Shown here: positions 1 to 5,971 of the stretch, in pieces
Layout: each line of letters opens with the position of its first letter
Position numbering within the stretch: position 1 is the stretch's first letter
From: a virus
DNA: 40,975 nt
Virus record (IMG/VR): IMGVR_UViG_3300031576_000141
Coordinates: 1 to 40,975 of that record
Reading direction: 5' to 3' (one strand)
Notes under the pieces: model-generated
What the model was told of the DNA's origin: nothing
Databases searched by the model: none
What the model saw: the letters and a program-made list of their open reading frames with translations, nothing else
Translations under genes and position numbers: made by a program

Positions 1-229
1 CGATACCCCGGAAACGGGGGGCGACAACAGGGCGGTCGCAGCGGATAGCCAGGCCGTGGACGGTGTCGATACCCCGGAAACGGGGGGCGACAACAGGAAA
101 ATCGCGGTCTGCTATGTGAAGGCTGCAGGTGTCGATACCGCGGAAACGGGGGGCGACAACAGGTGCGTTCAAGAATTAGCCACGGTAGCCGTTGGTGTCG
201 ATACCCCGGGAACGGGGGGCGATGACAGG
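1..229 (+). CRISPR. CRISPR-like array inside the TnpB-like frame, left copy
   Basis: Four repeats lie at 1-31 (partial), 62-97, 128-163 and 194-229. Three unique 30-bp spacers lie at 32-61, 98-127 and 164-193. The complete repeat unit is 36 bp and can fold as TGTCG / CCCCG-GAAA-CGGGG / CGACA, a stem with a GNRA tetraloop and a small internal loop. The repeat at 128 has one C-to-G change in the stem. The last repeat (194-229) is degenerate, with loop GGAA and an altered 3' side, as expected at the trailer end of a CRISPR array. The spacers share no sequence with one another, unlike a minisatellite. The 66-bp period keeps the coding frame open, each unit reading GVDTPETGGDNR plus ten variable residues. 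Compared with the right-hand copy this one has the extra unit at 98-163. Confidence 0.8.
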
Positions 230-709
230 AAACGCTTTGATGACCGCCAACACGCGATAGCTGTCGGCACCCATCAGCAGGCGATGGCACGCTGCGTACG
301 CGGCTCGTACCGCTATCGCCAGCACCGAGCCGCCAAGGCGATGCACGAGGCCAGGGATGCCGCGCGCCGCAATTGGCGGCTTCACAACTGGACCACGCGA
401 ATCGTTGCCAGGGCGGCCGATCTCACCGTCGTGAAGCCGCGTTCGATCAAGGCGGCGACCGCGACGGCGCACGGCACGCCTAACGACCCCGGCGCCGAAG
501 TGGTGTTCAAGGCGAAGGTCAATCGCCGCATTCTCGACCAGGCGCCGGCGATGGCAATCGCGATGCTGGAATACAAGGCCGCCGAGGCGGGATGCCGGCT
601 CACGCTGATCGATGCTGCGGTCCACAAGACCGACGTCCCCGCTGCCATCGTGGCGGCGGCTAAAACCGTGAGAAAGGCAAAGCACGATGTCAGCCACGCC
701 AACCGATGA
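1..709 (+). CDS. TnpB/OrfB-like protein, C-terminal part (continues from 39972-40975)
   Basis: This is the 3' part of the gene that starts at 39972; the map is circular and the frame is continuous. The first 76 codons are the in-frame repeat array. After it comes an arginine-rich helix (ARCVRGSYRYRQHRA) matching the region before RuvC-II in TnpB. Next is TRIVARAADLTVVKPRSIK, which aligns with the usual 'strLvr..dvivvEdLnvk', then NRRILD and MLEYKAAEAGCRLTLID, matching the conserved 'LeYKaewaGrrlv.vd' block. The RuvC-II glutamate is a lysine here. The CxxC zinc finger and the RuvC-III 'D.NAA.N' segment are absent; about 30 unrelated residues end the protein. TnpB proteins are RNA-guided nucleases of IS200/IS605 elements; the visible losses predict DNA binding without cleavage. 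The family is assigned by reading motifs, not by a search. Confidence 0.75.
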   Translation, partial: DTPETGGDNRAVAADSQAVDGVDTPETGGDNRKIAVCYVKAAGVDTAETGGDNRCVQELATVAVGVDTPGTGGDDRKRFDDRQHAIAVGTHQQAMARCVRGSYRYRQHRAAKAMHEARDAARRNWRLHNWTTRIVARAADLTVVKPRSIKAATATAHGTPNDPGAEVVFKAKVNRRILDQAPAMAIAMLEYKAAEAGCRLTLIDAAVHKTDVPAAIVAAAKTVRKAKHDVSHANR

Positions 710-920
710 AGTCGCCGAATTGGAGCACATGACGATGGTGTGCACCGCCATGATCGACGTGATCAATGATATCAGGGCCGACACCATCGGCCTTGATGCC
801 GCCGCCGTCATCGTCAACGCCGGCCACGTCGCCGTGCAGGCCATGAAGATCGGATTCCTGATCCGCATGGCCCGGATTGACAACCCGGATGTATTGGCCG
901 AACTGCCCGTAACCGGGTAG
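687..920 (+). CDS. Hypothetical 77-aa protein downstream of the TnpB-like gene
   Basis: The ATG at 687 overlaps the last 23 bases of the TnpB-like gene, and 'agaaaggcaaag' just before it can act as a weak ribosome binding site. The product is acidic at the N-terminus and then has a long alanine/valine-rich helical stretch (GLDAAAVIVNAGHVAVQAMK). I recognise no family. Because it is translationally coupled to the TnpB-like gene it may work with it. It is the last plus-strand gene before the convergent minus-strand block. Confidence 0.55.
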   Translation: MSATPTDEVAELEHMTMVCTAMIDVINDIRADTIGLDAAAVIVNAGHVAVQAMKIGFLIRMARIDNPDVLAELPVTG

Positions 921-1024
921 ACTGTGCGAGTCCTAGACCAACACCTGCCGCGCAGGCGGGGCCGGGCTGAAAGCACGACGGCGCGCCGGCTGTGCGGATC
1001 GAGACTTGTTCGACTAAGCGTTGA

Positions 1025-1204
1025 TCAAGGCCCGAAGCATACGCCGCTCATCCCGCCGCCCAAACCGCCGAGTCCGCCGATTGTTCCGACAACAATCGTG
1101 TGCTGAATATCGAGTCGCAACGATTCCCTGATGCGGTCGCGGCGCATCTGATCCGACCATTCCCTGCCACGCTTCTGATCTTCAATCAGTGCATCCGTCA
1201 CCAT
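1025..1204 (-). CDS. Hypothetical 59-aa protein with hydrophobic C-terminal segment
   Basis: The frame starts at an ATG (1204) and reads MVTDALIEDQKRGREW, a charged N-terminal half, followed by a glycine-rich hydrophobic stretch (IVVGTIGGLGGLGGGM) near the end that could insert in a membrane. No clear Shine-Dalgarno precedes it. It is the last candidate gene of the minus-strand late block and follows small membrane and lipoprotein genes, so a lysis-related or membrane role is possible. It is supported only by position, an open frame and composition. Confidence 0.4.
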   Translation of the reverse strand: MVTDALIEDQKRGREWSDQMRRDRIRESLRLDIQHTIVVGTIGGLGGLGGGMSGVCFGP

Positions 1205-1250
1205 TTCGCGGGCGCGGCGGTTCGATCGTCATGTCGGGCAGACATCGGGT

Positions 1251-1427
1251 TCACTTTTGCGGCTCCTTGATGGCGCCGAAAATCGACTGGAAATTCGCGC
1301 CCGTGTTCGTATCCGCTGAACCGGGAATGCTCCAAGCGCCGTCTTCGCGGCATCGAAAGATCAACTTCTCACCCCCACACTGGACCCAATAAAAACCGGG
1401 CTTGAAGGCATTTCTTCTTTCGCTCAC
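1251..1427 (-). CDS. Small hypothetical protein, 58 aa, aromatic-rich
   Basis: The frame starts with GTG (1427) and overlaps the upstream lipoprotein stop as GTGA, the coupling used throughout this genome. It reads MSERRNAFKPGFYWVQCGG and continues with W and F residues (DGAWSIPGS). The 'GFYWVQ...GAW' pattern resembles small phage proteins of unknown function that present a short beta-rich fold. The 37-aa product at 35275-35388 has a similar 'GYYWVR...W' start. Function unknown. Confidence 0.5.
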   Translation of the reverse strand: MSERRNAFKPGFYWVQCGGEKLIFRCREDGAWSIPGSADTNTGANFQSIFGAIKEPQK

Positions 1428-1774
1428 GGCGTTGTTCCTTGCAGTTCCTTGAGCGTGCTCATCAACGTTACGACGTTCCTGAGTTCCGATGCGAAGTCAC
1501 CATCGGGCACGTCGATGCCGAGACAATCGCGAACAAAGTCCCGTTTCTGCTGGTCGGTGCCGACGCGCCCGACCGCGCCGCCGGCCAAGTCGCAGAGCAA
1601 GTCGAACGTCACGACGGCTTGAAAATCGTTCGCCTGCTTGCGCTCCTCGATCGTCTGCAACATCACGCCGACCCCGGCCGTCTTGGCCAGCTCATAGCCG
1701 GGAATTAGCGAGCACCCCGACAGCGCGACGATGGCGAACGCGGTCGGCCAGGCGTAGCGGAAGGGGTTGATCAC
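1424..1774 (-). CDS. Predicted lipoprotein, 116 aa (possible outer-membrane spanin)
   Basis: The N-terminus has a signal sequence ending in a lipobox (AFAIVALSGC, cysteine near residue 21), so the mature protein should be lipid-anchored. The rest is a soluble mostly helical domain with two further cysteines. It overlaps the stop of the next gene (GTGA) and the holin-like gene upstream (ATGA at 1771-1774). A lipoprotein beside a small two-helix membrane protein fits a phage lysis cassette, where outer-membrane spanins are lipoproteins. At about 95 mature residues it is longer than typical Rz1, so the spanin role is only inferred. Confidence 0.7.
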   Translation of the reverse strand: MINPFRYAWPTAFAIVALSGCSLIPGYELAKTAGVGVMLQTIEERKQANDFQAVVTFDLLCDLAGGAVGRVGTDQQKRDFVRDCLGIDVPDGDFASELRNVVTLMSTLKELQGTTP

Positions 1775-1968
1775 GACAGTTCCCCGCGCGGCAGCAGACG
1801 GTACAGAAGAAAGCCGGCGACGGCGACCGTCAGGCCGACGATCGCGCCGTCCACGTCGGTCGGCAGGTCGCCGGTCATGCTCTCGATGATGTAATGCACG
1901 AGCGTTCCGATATAGGTCGAAATGCCCGTCCCGATGCCGATCGTCACGGCCTTGTTGGTGCGGTTCAT
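1771..1968 (-). CDS. Small two-helix membrane protein, holin-like, 65 aa
   Basis: The protein has a hydrophobic segment near residues 6-28 (AVTIGIGTGISTYIGTLVHYII), an acidic connector (GDLPTDVDG) and a second hydrophobic segment near residues 43-58, ending in a short charged tail. This size and topology match class II phage holins and related superinfection membrane proteins. It overlaps the lipoprotein gene by ATGA. Holins time lysis by permeabilising the inner membrane; the assignment rests on topology and neighbours rather than family resemblance. Confidence 0.6.
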   Translation of the reverse strand: MNRTNKAVTIGIGTGISTYIGTLVHYIIESMTGDLPTDVDGAIVGLTVAVAGFLLYRLLPRGELS

Positions 1969-1978
1969 CAGGGCTCCG

Positions 1979-2194
1979 TTAAGTTCGCCGCGCCAGAAAA
2001 TTCCGGACGCGACAGAGTAGGGCTACAATCCAATCACAGCCGTGGAACGCCGGCACCCGCGCGATCAAGACGCCGTTGTAGCTGCCTATGGCGGCCGTTG
2101 ACAGGCGCCGCCGACCATCGGCCTCGTCCTTAGCTGGAATGGTGATGTTCCATTCCTCGCCGTCCATCCAGTAGCTGAAGTCCTGTCGTTTCAT
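1979..2194 (-). CDS. Hypothetical 71-aa protein
   Basis: The ATG at 2194 overlaps the stop of the upstream 54-aa gene (ATGA). The sequence reads MKRQDFSYWMDGEEWNITIPAK and then a moderately charged domain. No signal peptide or membrane segment is obvious. The compact overlap supports it as a real gene in the late operon. Function not recognised. Confidence 0.6.
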   Translation of the reverse strand: MKRQDFSYWMDGEEWNITIPAKDEADGRRRLSTAAIGSYNGVLIARVPAFHGCDWIVALLCRVRNFLARRT

Positions 2195-2355
2195 GATGGC
2201 TCACAGTCAGATGGCAGCATATCGTACTCTGTGCGCTCGACAACGGGAAAGACCTTGAGCACCGGCATCGGCACTGAGGCGACCAGCGGACAGGGGACCA
2301 TTTTGCTGACGGCAACAAAATGGTCGATAGACCGGAACGGGATCACCTTGCCCAT
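2191..2355 (-). CDS. Hypothetical 54-aa protein
   Basis: This short frame starts at ATG 2355 (MGKVIPFRSIDHFVAVSKMV) and ends in an ATGA overlap with the next gene. It is rich in valine and proline (PVLKVFPVVE). Its position fills the only gap between coupled genes, which is the main reason to accept it. No family recognised. Confidence 0.55.
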   Translation of the reverse strand: MGKVIPFRSIDHFVAVSKMVPCPLVASVPMPVLKVFPVVERTEYDMLPSDCEPS

Positions 2356-2361
2356 GTCACG

Positions 2362-2547
2362 TCACCCGCCGACAAGCGTAGCGCTTTTCGCGCCGCCGAC
2401 AAGCGCGGCGCCGATATCGTCGTATAGCGTGCGGGCCTGCCGATGGGTGAAGAAGAATTCCGTGATCCCGCCGCCCGTCAGCATGACGCGCAGTAGGATC
2501 GTGCCGTCGTCGGCATTCTCGACCTCGAAACAGTGCCTGTCGGTCAC
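2362..2547 (-). CDS. Hypothetical 61-aa protein
   Basis: The frame starts with GTG (2547) overlapping the upstream stop as GTGA. The sequence (FEVENADDGTILLRVMLTGGGITEFFFTHRQARTL) is a plausible alternating beta-strand fold followed by a helix, a pattern of several small phage proteins of unknown role. The base composition and overlap fit the operon. Function unknown. Confidence 0.6.
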   Translation of the reverse strand: MTDRHCFEVENADDGTILLRVMLTGGGITEFFFTHRQARTLYDDIGAALVGGAKSATLVGG

Positions 2548-2933
2548 CGCGCGCTCCGCTCCTGCGGCCGCATCTCCATTGAGTGGATACGCTGCTCGTG
2601 CTTCTCGACCGTCTCGATGAACCGGGCGAAAAGACTCTCAATTGAGTGAATGCGTTCGTTGTGCTTCTCAACCGTCACGATCATCTTATCAAAGACCGCC
2701 AGCCGCGCCAACTGGCGCCCGATGACGGCATCGAGCGCTTCGCTCTGATGGTGCAATCGCAGCTCAATGGCCTCGATCCGCCCGTTGGCGCCGGTGAGAG
2801 ACTGCAATTCCTGAGCGACCAGGGCGATGTCACCCTTGATCGTGTACCAGGCCGCACCGATGCTGAAGCCGAGCAGGATGGTCCGGACCCAGCCGTCGAA
2901 GGACTTGCCGATGCCGTTGCCGATGACCGCCAT
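2544..2933 (-). CDS. Membrane-anchored coiled-coil protein, 129 aa
   Basis: The ATG at 2933 gives MAVIGNGIGKSFDGW followed by one transmembrane segment (about residues 17-34, TILLGFSIGAAWYTI). The remainder is helical with heptad-like repeats; two near-copies of 'TVEKHxxRIHSxE' occur near the C-terminus. One N-terminal helix plus a long periplasmic coiled coil is the topology of an inner-membrane spanin (Rz) or similar lysis protein. No sequence signature proves this. It lies 1 bp after the stop of the secreted cysteine-rich protein. Confidence 0.65.
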   Translation of the reverse strand: MAVIGNGIGKSFDGWVRTILLGFSIGAAWYTIKGDIALVAQELQSLTGANGRIEAIELRLHHQSEALDAVIGRQLARLAVFDKMIVTVEKHNERIHSIESLFARFIETVEKHEQRIHSMEMRPQERSAR

Positions 2934-2934
2934 C

Positions 2935-3246
2935 TCAGAACGCCCCCGGCCAGACGATGCAGCGGACGAAGGACTCGTGCGGGTATTTGCACGCGTGCAC
3001 ATGGCCGTCCGGCGCCACGAAGCCGACGTTGGCGTAAGACGCGAGTGGCCACCACGTCCCGCCGTAACGGACCTTGAAGCCCTCGCCCTCCCGCCGCCAG
3101 TCATCGGCACCGATCTCGCGACAGTGGGTGTTGTCGCAACATGCTTGATCGAGCTCGTTGCGGAGACCGTTGTACCAAGGTTGTCCGTGCTCATGCGCCA
3201 TCGCCGGCGCGGCGGCCAGCAGCAGCGCCAGGATCGCGATCCTCAT
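2935..3246 (-). CDS. Secreted cysteine-rich protein, 103 aa
   Basis: The start at 3246 (ATGA overlap with the upstream gene) gives a clean signal peptide, MRIAILALLLAAAPAMAHEHG, with cleavage expected after AMA. The mature domain is rich in cysteine, histidine and tryptophan (ACCDNTHCREI, GGTWWPLASY, HACKYPHESFVRC). At least five cysteines suggest disulphides in the periplasm. Longer in-frame upstream starts would destroy the signal sequence, so 3246 is chosen. Similar small secreted proteins occur in alphaproteobacterial phages and prophages; I know no defined function. Confidence 0.7.
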   Translation of the reverse strand: MRIAILALLLAAAPAMAHEHGQPWYNGLRNELDQACCDNTHCREIGADDWRREGEGFKVRYGGTWWPLASYANVGFVAPDGHVHACKYPHESFVRCIVWPGAF

Positions 3247-3539
3247 GTCTTGGTATCCGCCGGCGGGATCACCTGCCAACTCTCGCCTGCGCCGATAATG
3301 CAGGCCTGGTCGTTGGCCATGCGCAGCAGGAGCGTCCATGTTGCGCCATCTTGACTTGTCCACAGTTCGATCAGATCACCTTTCTGGACGCCGACCGCAA
3401 CCCGCGACTCGCGGTAGCGCGTCGTGAGCTCGGCCGCCCCCTGAGCATAGCTGCCGCACGTAACTTGTGCCGCTGCGCTGTGTCCGAGCAAGGCCATAGT
3501 CGCGATGGCAATCAAGGGACACCACCAGATCATCGTCAT
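3243..3539 (-). CDS. Secreted protein, 98 aa
   Basis: An AAGGAG ribosome binding site at the right spacing precedes the ATG at 3539, giving MTMIWWCPLIAIATMALLGHSAAAQ, a signal peptide cleaved after AAA. The mature part is a small beta-rich domain (VGVQKGDLIELWTSQDGATWTLLL, WQVIPPADT) with two cysteines. It overlaps the next secreted protein by ATGA, so the two are probably made and exported together. Role unknown. Confidence 0.7.
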   Translation of the reverse strand: MTMIWWCPLIAIATMALLGHSAAAQVTCGSYAQGAAELTTRYRESRVAVGVQKGDLIELWTSQDGATWTLLLRMANDQACIIGAGESWQVIPPADTKT

Positions 3540-3583
3540 TAACTGCTCCTTGCGTGATCCTGAAGAGGCGCCATTATCTGGCA

Positions 3584-3820
3584 ATGATCGGGCGGCATCT
3601 GCTCTTCGCCATTTGCATGGCCGTTATACTGGGTGTCTATGTTGCCGGTGTCGAGTTCGGCGGCACAGGCTTTGTCTTCGGCGTCGCCGCCGGCGCCGCT
3701 CTGGTCGGTCTCATTGTTCGGCTGGACTACGGTTTCTGGGTGGCCGGCCGTAAGAGCGCCAAGGCCGACCTGATCAAGCGCATGACCAAAGATGCGCGTT
3801 GGCGTAACTTGCCGGATTGA
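3584..3820 (+). CDS. Two-helix membrane protein on the opposite strand
   Basis: This lone plus-strand gene lies between minus-strand genes. From ATG 3584 it reads MIGRHLLFAICMAVILGVYVAG, then a second hydrophobic segment (GFVFGVAAGAALVGLIVRL) and a basic tail (RKSAKADLIKRMTK). A GTG at 3554 would add ten residues. No alternative minus-strand frame covers the stretch. It ends exactly one base before the stop of the 716-aa gene. The topology fits a holin-like or superinfection-exclusion protein. A weak promoter-like pair (TTGCGT at 3550, TTATCT at 3574) lies just upstream. Confidence 0.6.
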   Translation: MIGRHLLFAICMAVILGVYVAGVEFGGTGFVFGVAAGAALVGLIVRLDYGFWVAGRKSAKADLIKRMTKDARWRNLPD

Positions 3821-5971
3821 TCATCGTTCGGTTCGTTGCTGCTGATACAACTGGCCGAGAGCTCCACCGGTGCCGATCAACGATGGCGGTTTCTGTCTTG
3901 CCACCCCCATTGTCGCATTGAGCGCCTTCACGCTCGCGACCGGTCCCATGATGGTTTTGAGCAAGGGCGATGTCGCCATGTACGCCAGAAAGCGGGCGCC
4001 AAGCGCCTTCGACAAGCCCTGAATCAGGACCGACCCGCTGGCCACCGTCGAATAGCGCGGGATGTTCGTCGCGGCGACGGCAACACTTGCGAACTGTCGA
4101 ATCAACGCCCTCTCCTGATCGTTAAACAGCAGCTTCACGATCGGCGCATGGTTCATCTGCAGGCGACCCCATGCCTGTTGAAAATTGCCGCCCGAAAACA
4201 GTCGCGTACCGCCTTCCATGGCGCCCTCGCCGGCACGCGCGACGCGAAGGAATGCCTCTGCCTTGAGGGCCTTCCAAGCCTGACTTTCAGCCCCGAGCAG
4301 TTCGCGCATTCGCTCCAAATCACGAGTCAGATTGGCCTTTGGAATCCAGCCGGATTGACTGGCCCCGAAAATGTAATTGCTGGCATCGGCAGGATCAACC
4401 TTGAGCTGCATTGTGCCAGAACGCGAGGCCTTCGTCGTCAACGCTTCGATCAAGTCGCCGCCCTTGAATTGGCCCGCGTACTGCCGATATTCGTCGATCG
4501 CTTCACGCCAAGCGGACAAGGCTGCTTGATCGCCGCGCAAGAGATCATCATTGACGACGCCGCGTATCCATTTGTCGTAGGCTCCGATTGCCGTGCGGAG
4601 CGCGACCCCCTCTTCGTTGGCGGCGTTGCCCCGCATCGCTTCATTGGCCTGCTTGCGCCAGCCAAACAGGGCGCGGATATGGACCGGCGCAACAATATCT
4701 GTGCCTGATTCCGCAATGATCTTGTCGAAGCTGTCAAGTAGTGCATTGGTGCGGGCAAGGCCGGTCAGTTCATGGGTTTCCTCGACTGCCGCCCGGATCG
4801 CCCGCGAACCCGCCAGTACCGACGATTTCGGCAGTTCGGCCGCAGAAGCGCGCGCCGCTTCATAGAGAGTGTCCACATGCCGCTTCGCCGCTTGTCGCTG
4901 TCCGACCAGGCCCGATTGAACGACGGGGCCGGCTTCGCCGATACCGGTCGGCCCGCCGGCAAGCCGTTCGCCGATCGCTGCGACGTTGCCGCGCAATTGG
5001 TTTTGTTGCGTCGCGCGGGCGCCGTGCATGACGCTCGACGCCCCCTCACCCATTGCCCCCTCGCGCATGAGTTGCTCCGAACGGAGTCGCGGTTCGCGGT
5101 TCGTCACCTGCCCACGCGTCAACTGCACCGGGGACGGCAATGAACGGGCTTCGGCGGATCGAAATGCTTCCATCGGCTTGAGCGCCGTTTTCGCCTCTTG
5201 CGCGAACTGCCGCGCCAGATCATCGGTTATCTCGGTGGCGGCAACGCCGAGCTTGCGCAGCGCCTCCCGGCCGGCAGCGGTCAATGCGCCGCGAGCGGCA
5301 TCGTACAATTTATCGCGCTTCACGATAGCGCGATAGATGCCCGCCAGGCCGGCGCCGATGACTTCTCCGCCGGCTCCAAAAGCTGCGGACGTGACGATGC
5401 GGCCGGGATCAAGCAGTTTTTTCGCGCCCATGGAGGCTGCGGCAAGGTCTTGCACCGCACTGGCGCCGCCAACGCCGGCCGCTGATAACCCCATACGGGC
5501 CAGTAGTCCGGCGCCGGGCGCTATTGCGCCGCCACCCATGGCGCCGAGTGTTCCCGCCGTCACCATCGTTGCCGCGCGGGCCGTGTCCTGACCCGACCAG
5601 CCCGGCATATTTAGATAGGCCCGCAAGCGGCCCTGCTCGACGATGACATTGCCGAACTTGTCGGTCACGATACGCGCGTTCGGGAGCGTCTTGGAAATCA
5701 CGTCGAGGAGCTGCTTGTCGTCCTGCGCGATGGCGATGATGTTCGTGAGTGTGCTGAGTTGCTTGGGATCGACCTGAAACTCGTCCTTTGGTCCCTTGCG
5801 CGGCCTGCCGCCCAGGAATGACGGAAGCGCCGGCGCCAACTCGTAGGCCGAGGGCAACATTGCTTGGAATTCCGGCAGGTCGAATTCCGTCTGTTCCGGC
5901 GGCTTGACCGGGACCGCCGGCCCGGCCGGAGCCGCTGTCGATCCGAAGAGTCGCGATGCCCAATCGGTCAT
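3821..5971 (-). CDS. Large internal virion / DNA ejection protein, 716 aa
   Basis: This is the longest protein of the tail-side module after the portal. After a proline-rich N-terminus and an alpha/beta stretch (LSTLTNIIAIAQDDKQLLD) it has glycine/alanine-rich hydrophobic regions near residues 134-180 and 193-214, followed by a long helical, charged body. Short-tailed phages of the P22 and T7 types eject such large amphipathic proteins into the cell envelope to extend their tail. It overlaps the muramidase gene by ATGA and is the last gene of the ejection cluster, where these proteins usually lie. No enzymatic motif was seen. The ejection role is inferred from size, composition and position. 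Confidence 0.65.
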   Translation of the reverse strand: MTDWASRLFGSTAAPAGPAVPVKPPEQTEFDLPEFQAMLPSAYELAPALPSFLGGRPRKGPKDEFQVDPKQLSTLTNIIAIAQDDKQLLDVISKTLPNARIVTDKFGNVIVEQGRLRAYLNMPGWSGQDTARAATMVTAGTLGAMGGGAIAPGAGLLARMGLSAAGVGGASAVQDLAAASMGAKKLLDPGRIVTSAAFGAGGEVIGAGLAGIYRAIVKRDKLYDAARGALTAAGREALRKLGVAATEITDDLARQFAQEAKTALKPMEAFRSAEARSLPSPVQLTRGQVTNREPRLRSEQLMREGAMGEGASSVMHGARATQQNQLRGNVAAIGERLAGGPTGIGEAGPVVQSGLVGQRQAAKRHVDTLYEAARASAAELPKSSVLAGSRAIRAAVEETHELTGLARTNALLDSFDKIIAESGTDIVAPVHIRALFGWRKQANEAMRGNAANEEGVALRTAIGAYDKWIRGVVNDDLLRGDQAALSAWREAIDEYRQYAGQFKGGDLIEALTTKASRSGTMQLKVDPADASNYIFGASQSGWIPKANLTRDLERMRELLGAESQAWKALKAEAFLRVARAGEGAMEGGTRLFSGGNFQQAWGRLQMNHAPIVKLLFNDQERALIRQFASVAVAATNIPRYSTVASGSVLIQGLSKALGARFLAYMATSPLLKTIMGPVASVKALNATMGVARQKPPSLIGTGGALGQLYQQQRTER

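Noticed and set aside
1-267. Spacers matching other parts of this window
   Set aside because: I saw no obvious match by eye; only an alignment search on both strands could settle it.
944-956. CCTGC-CGC-GCAGG hairpin between convergent genes as a terminator
   Set aside because: The stem is only 5 bp and no T-tract follows on either strand.
176-976. Long open frame on the minus strand opposite the TnpB-like C-terminus
   Set aside because: Its composition is arginine/histidine-rich and it mirrors the plus-strand coding frame; the plus strand contains recognisable TnpB motifs.
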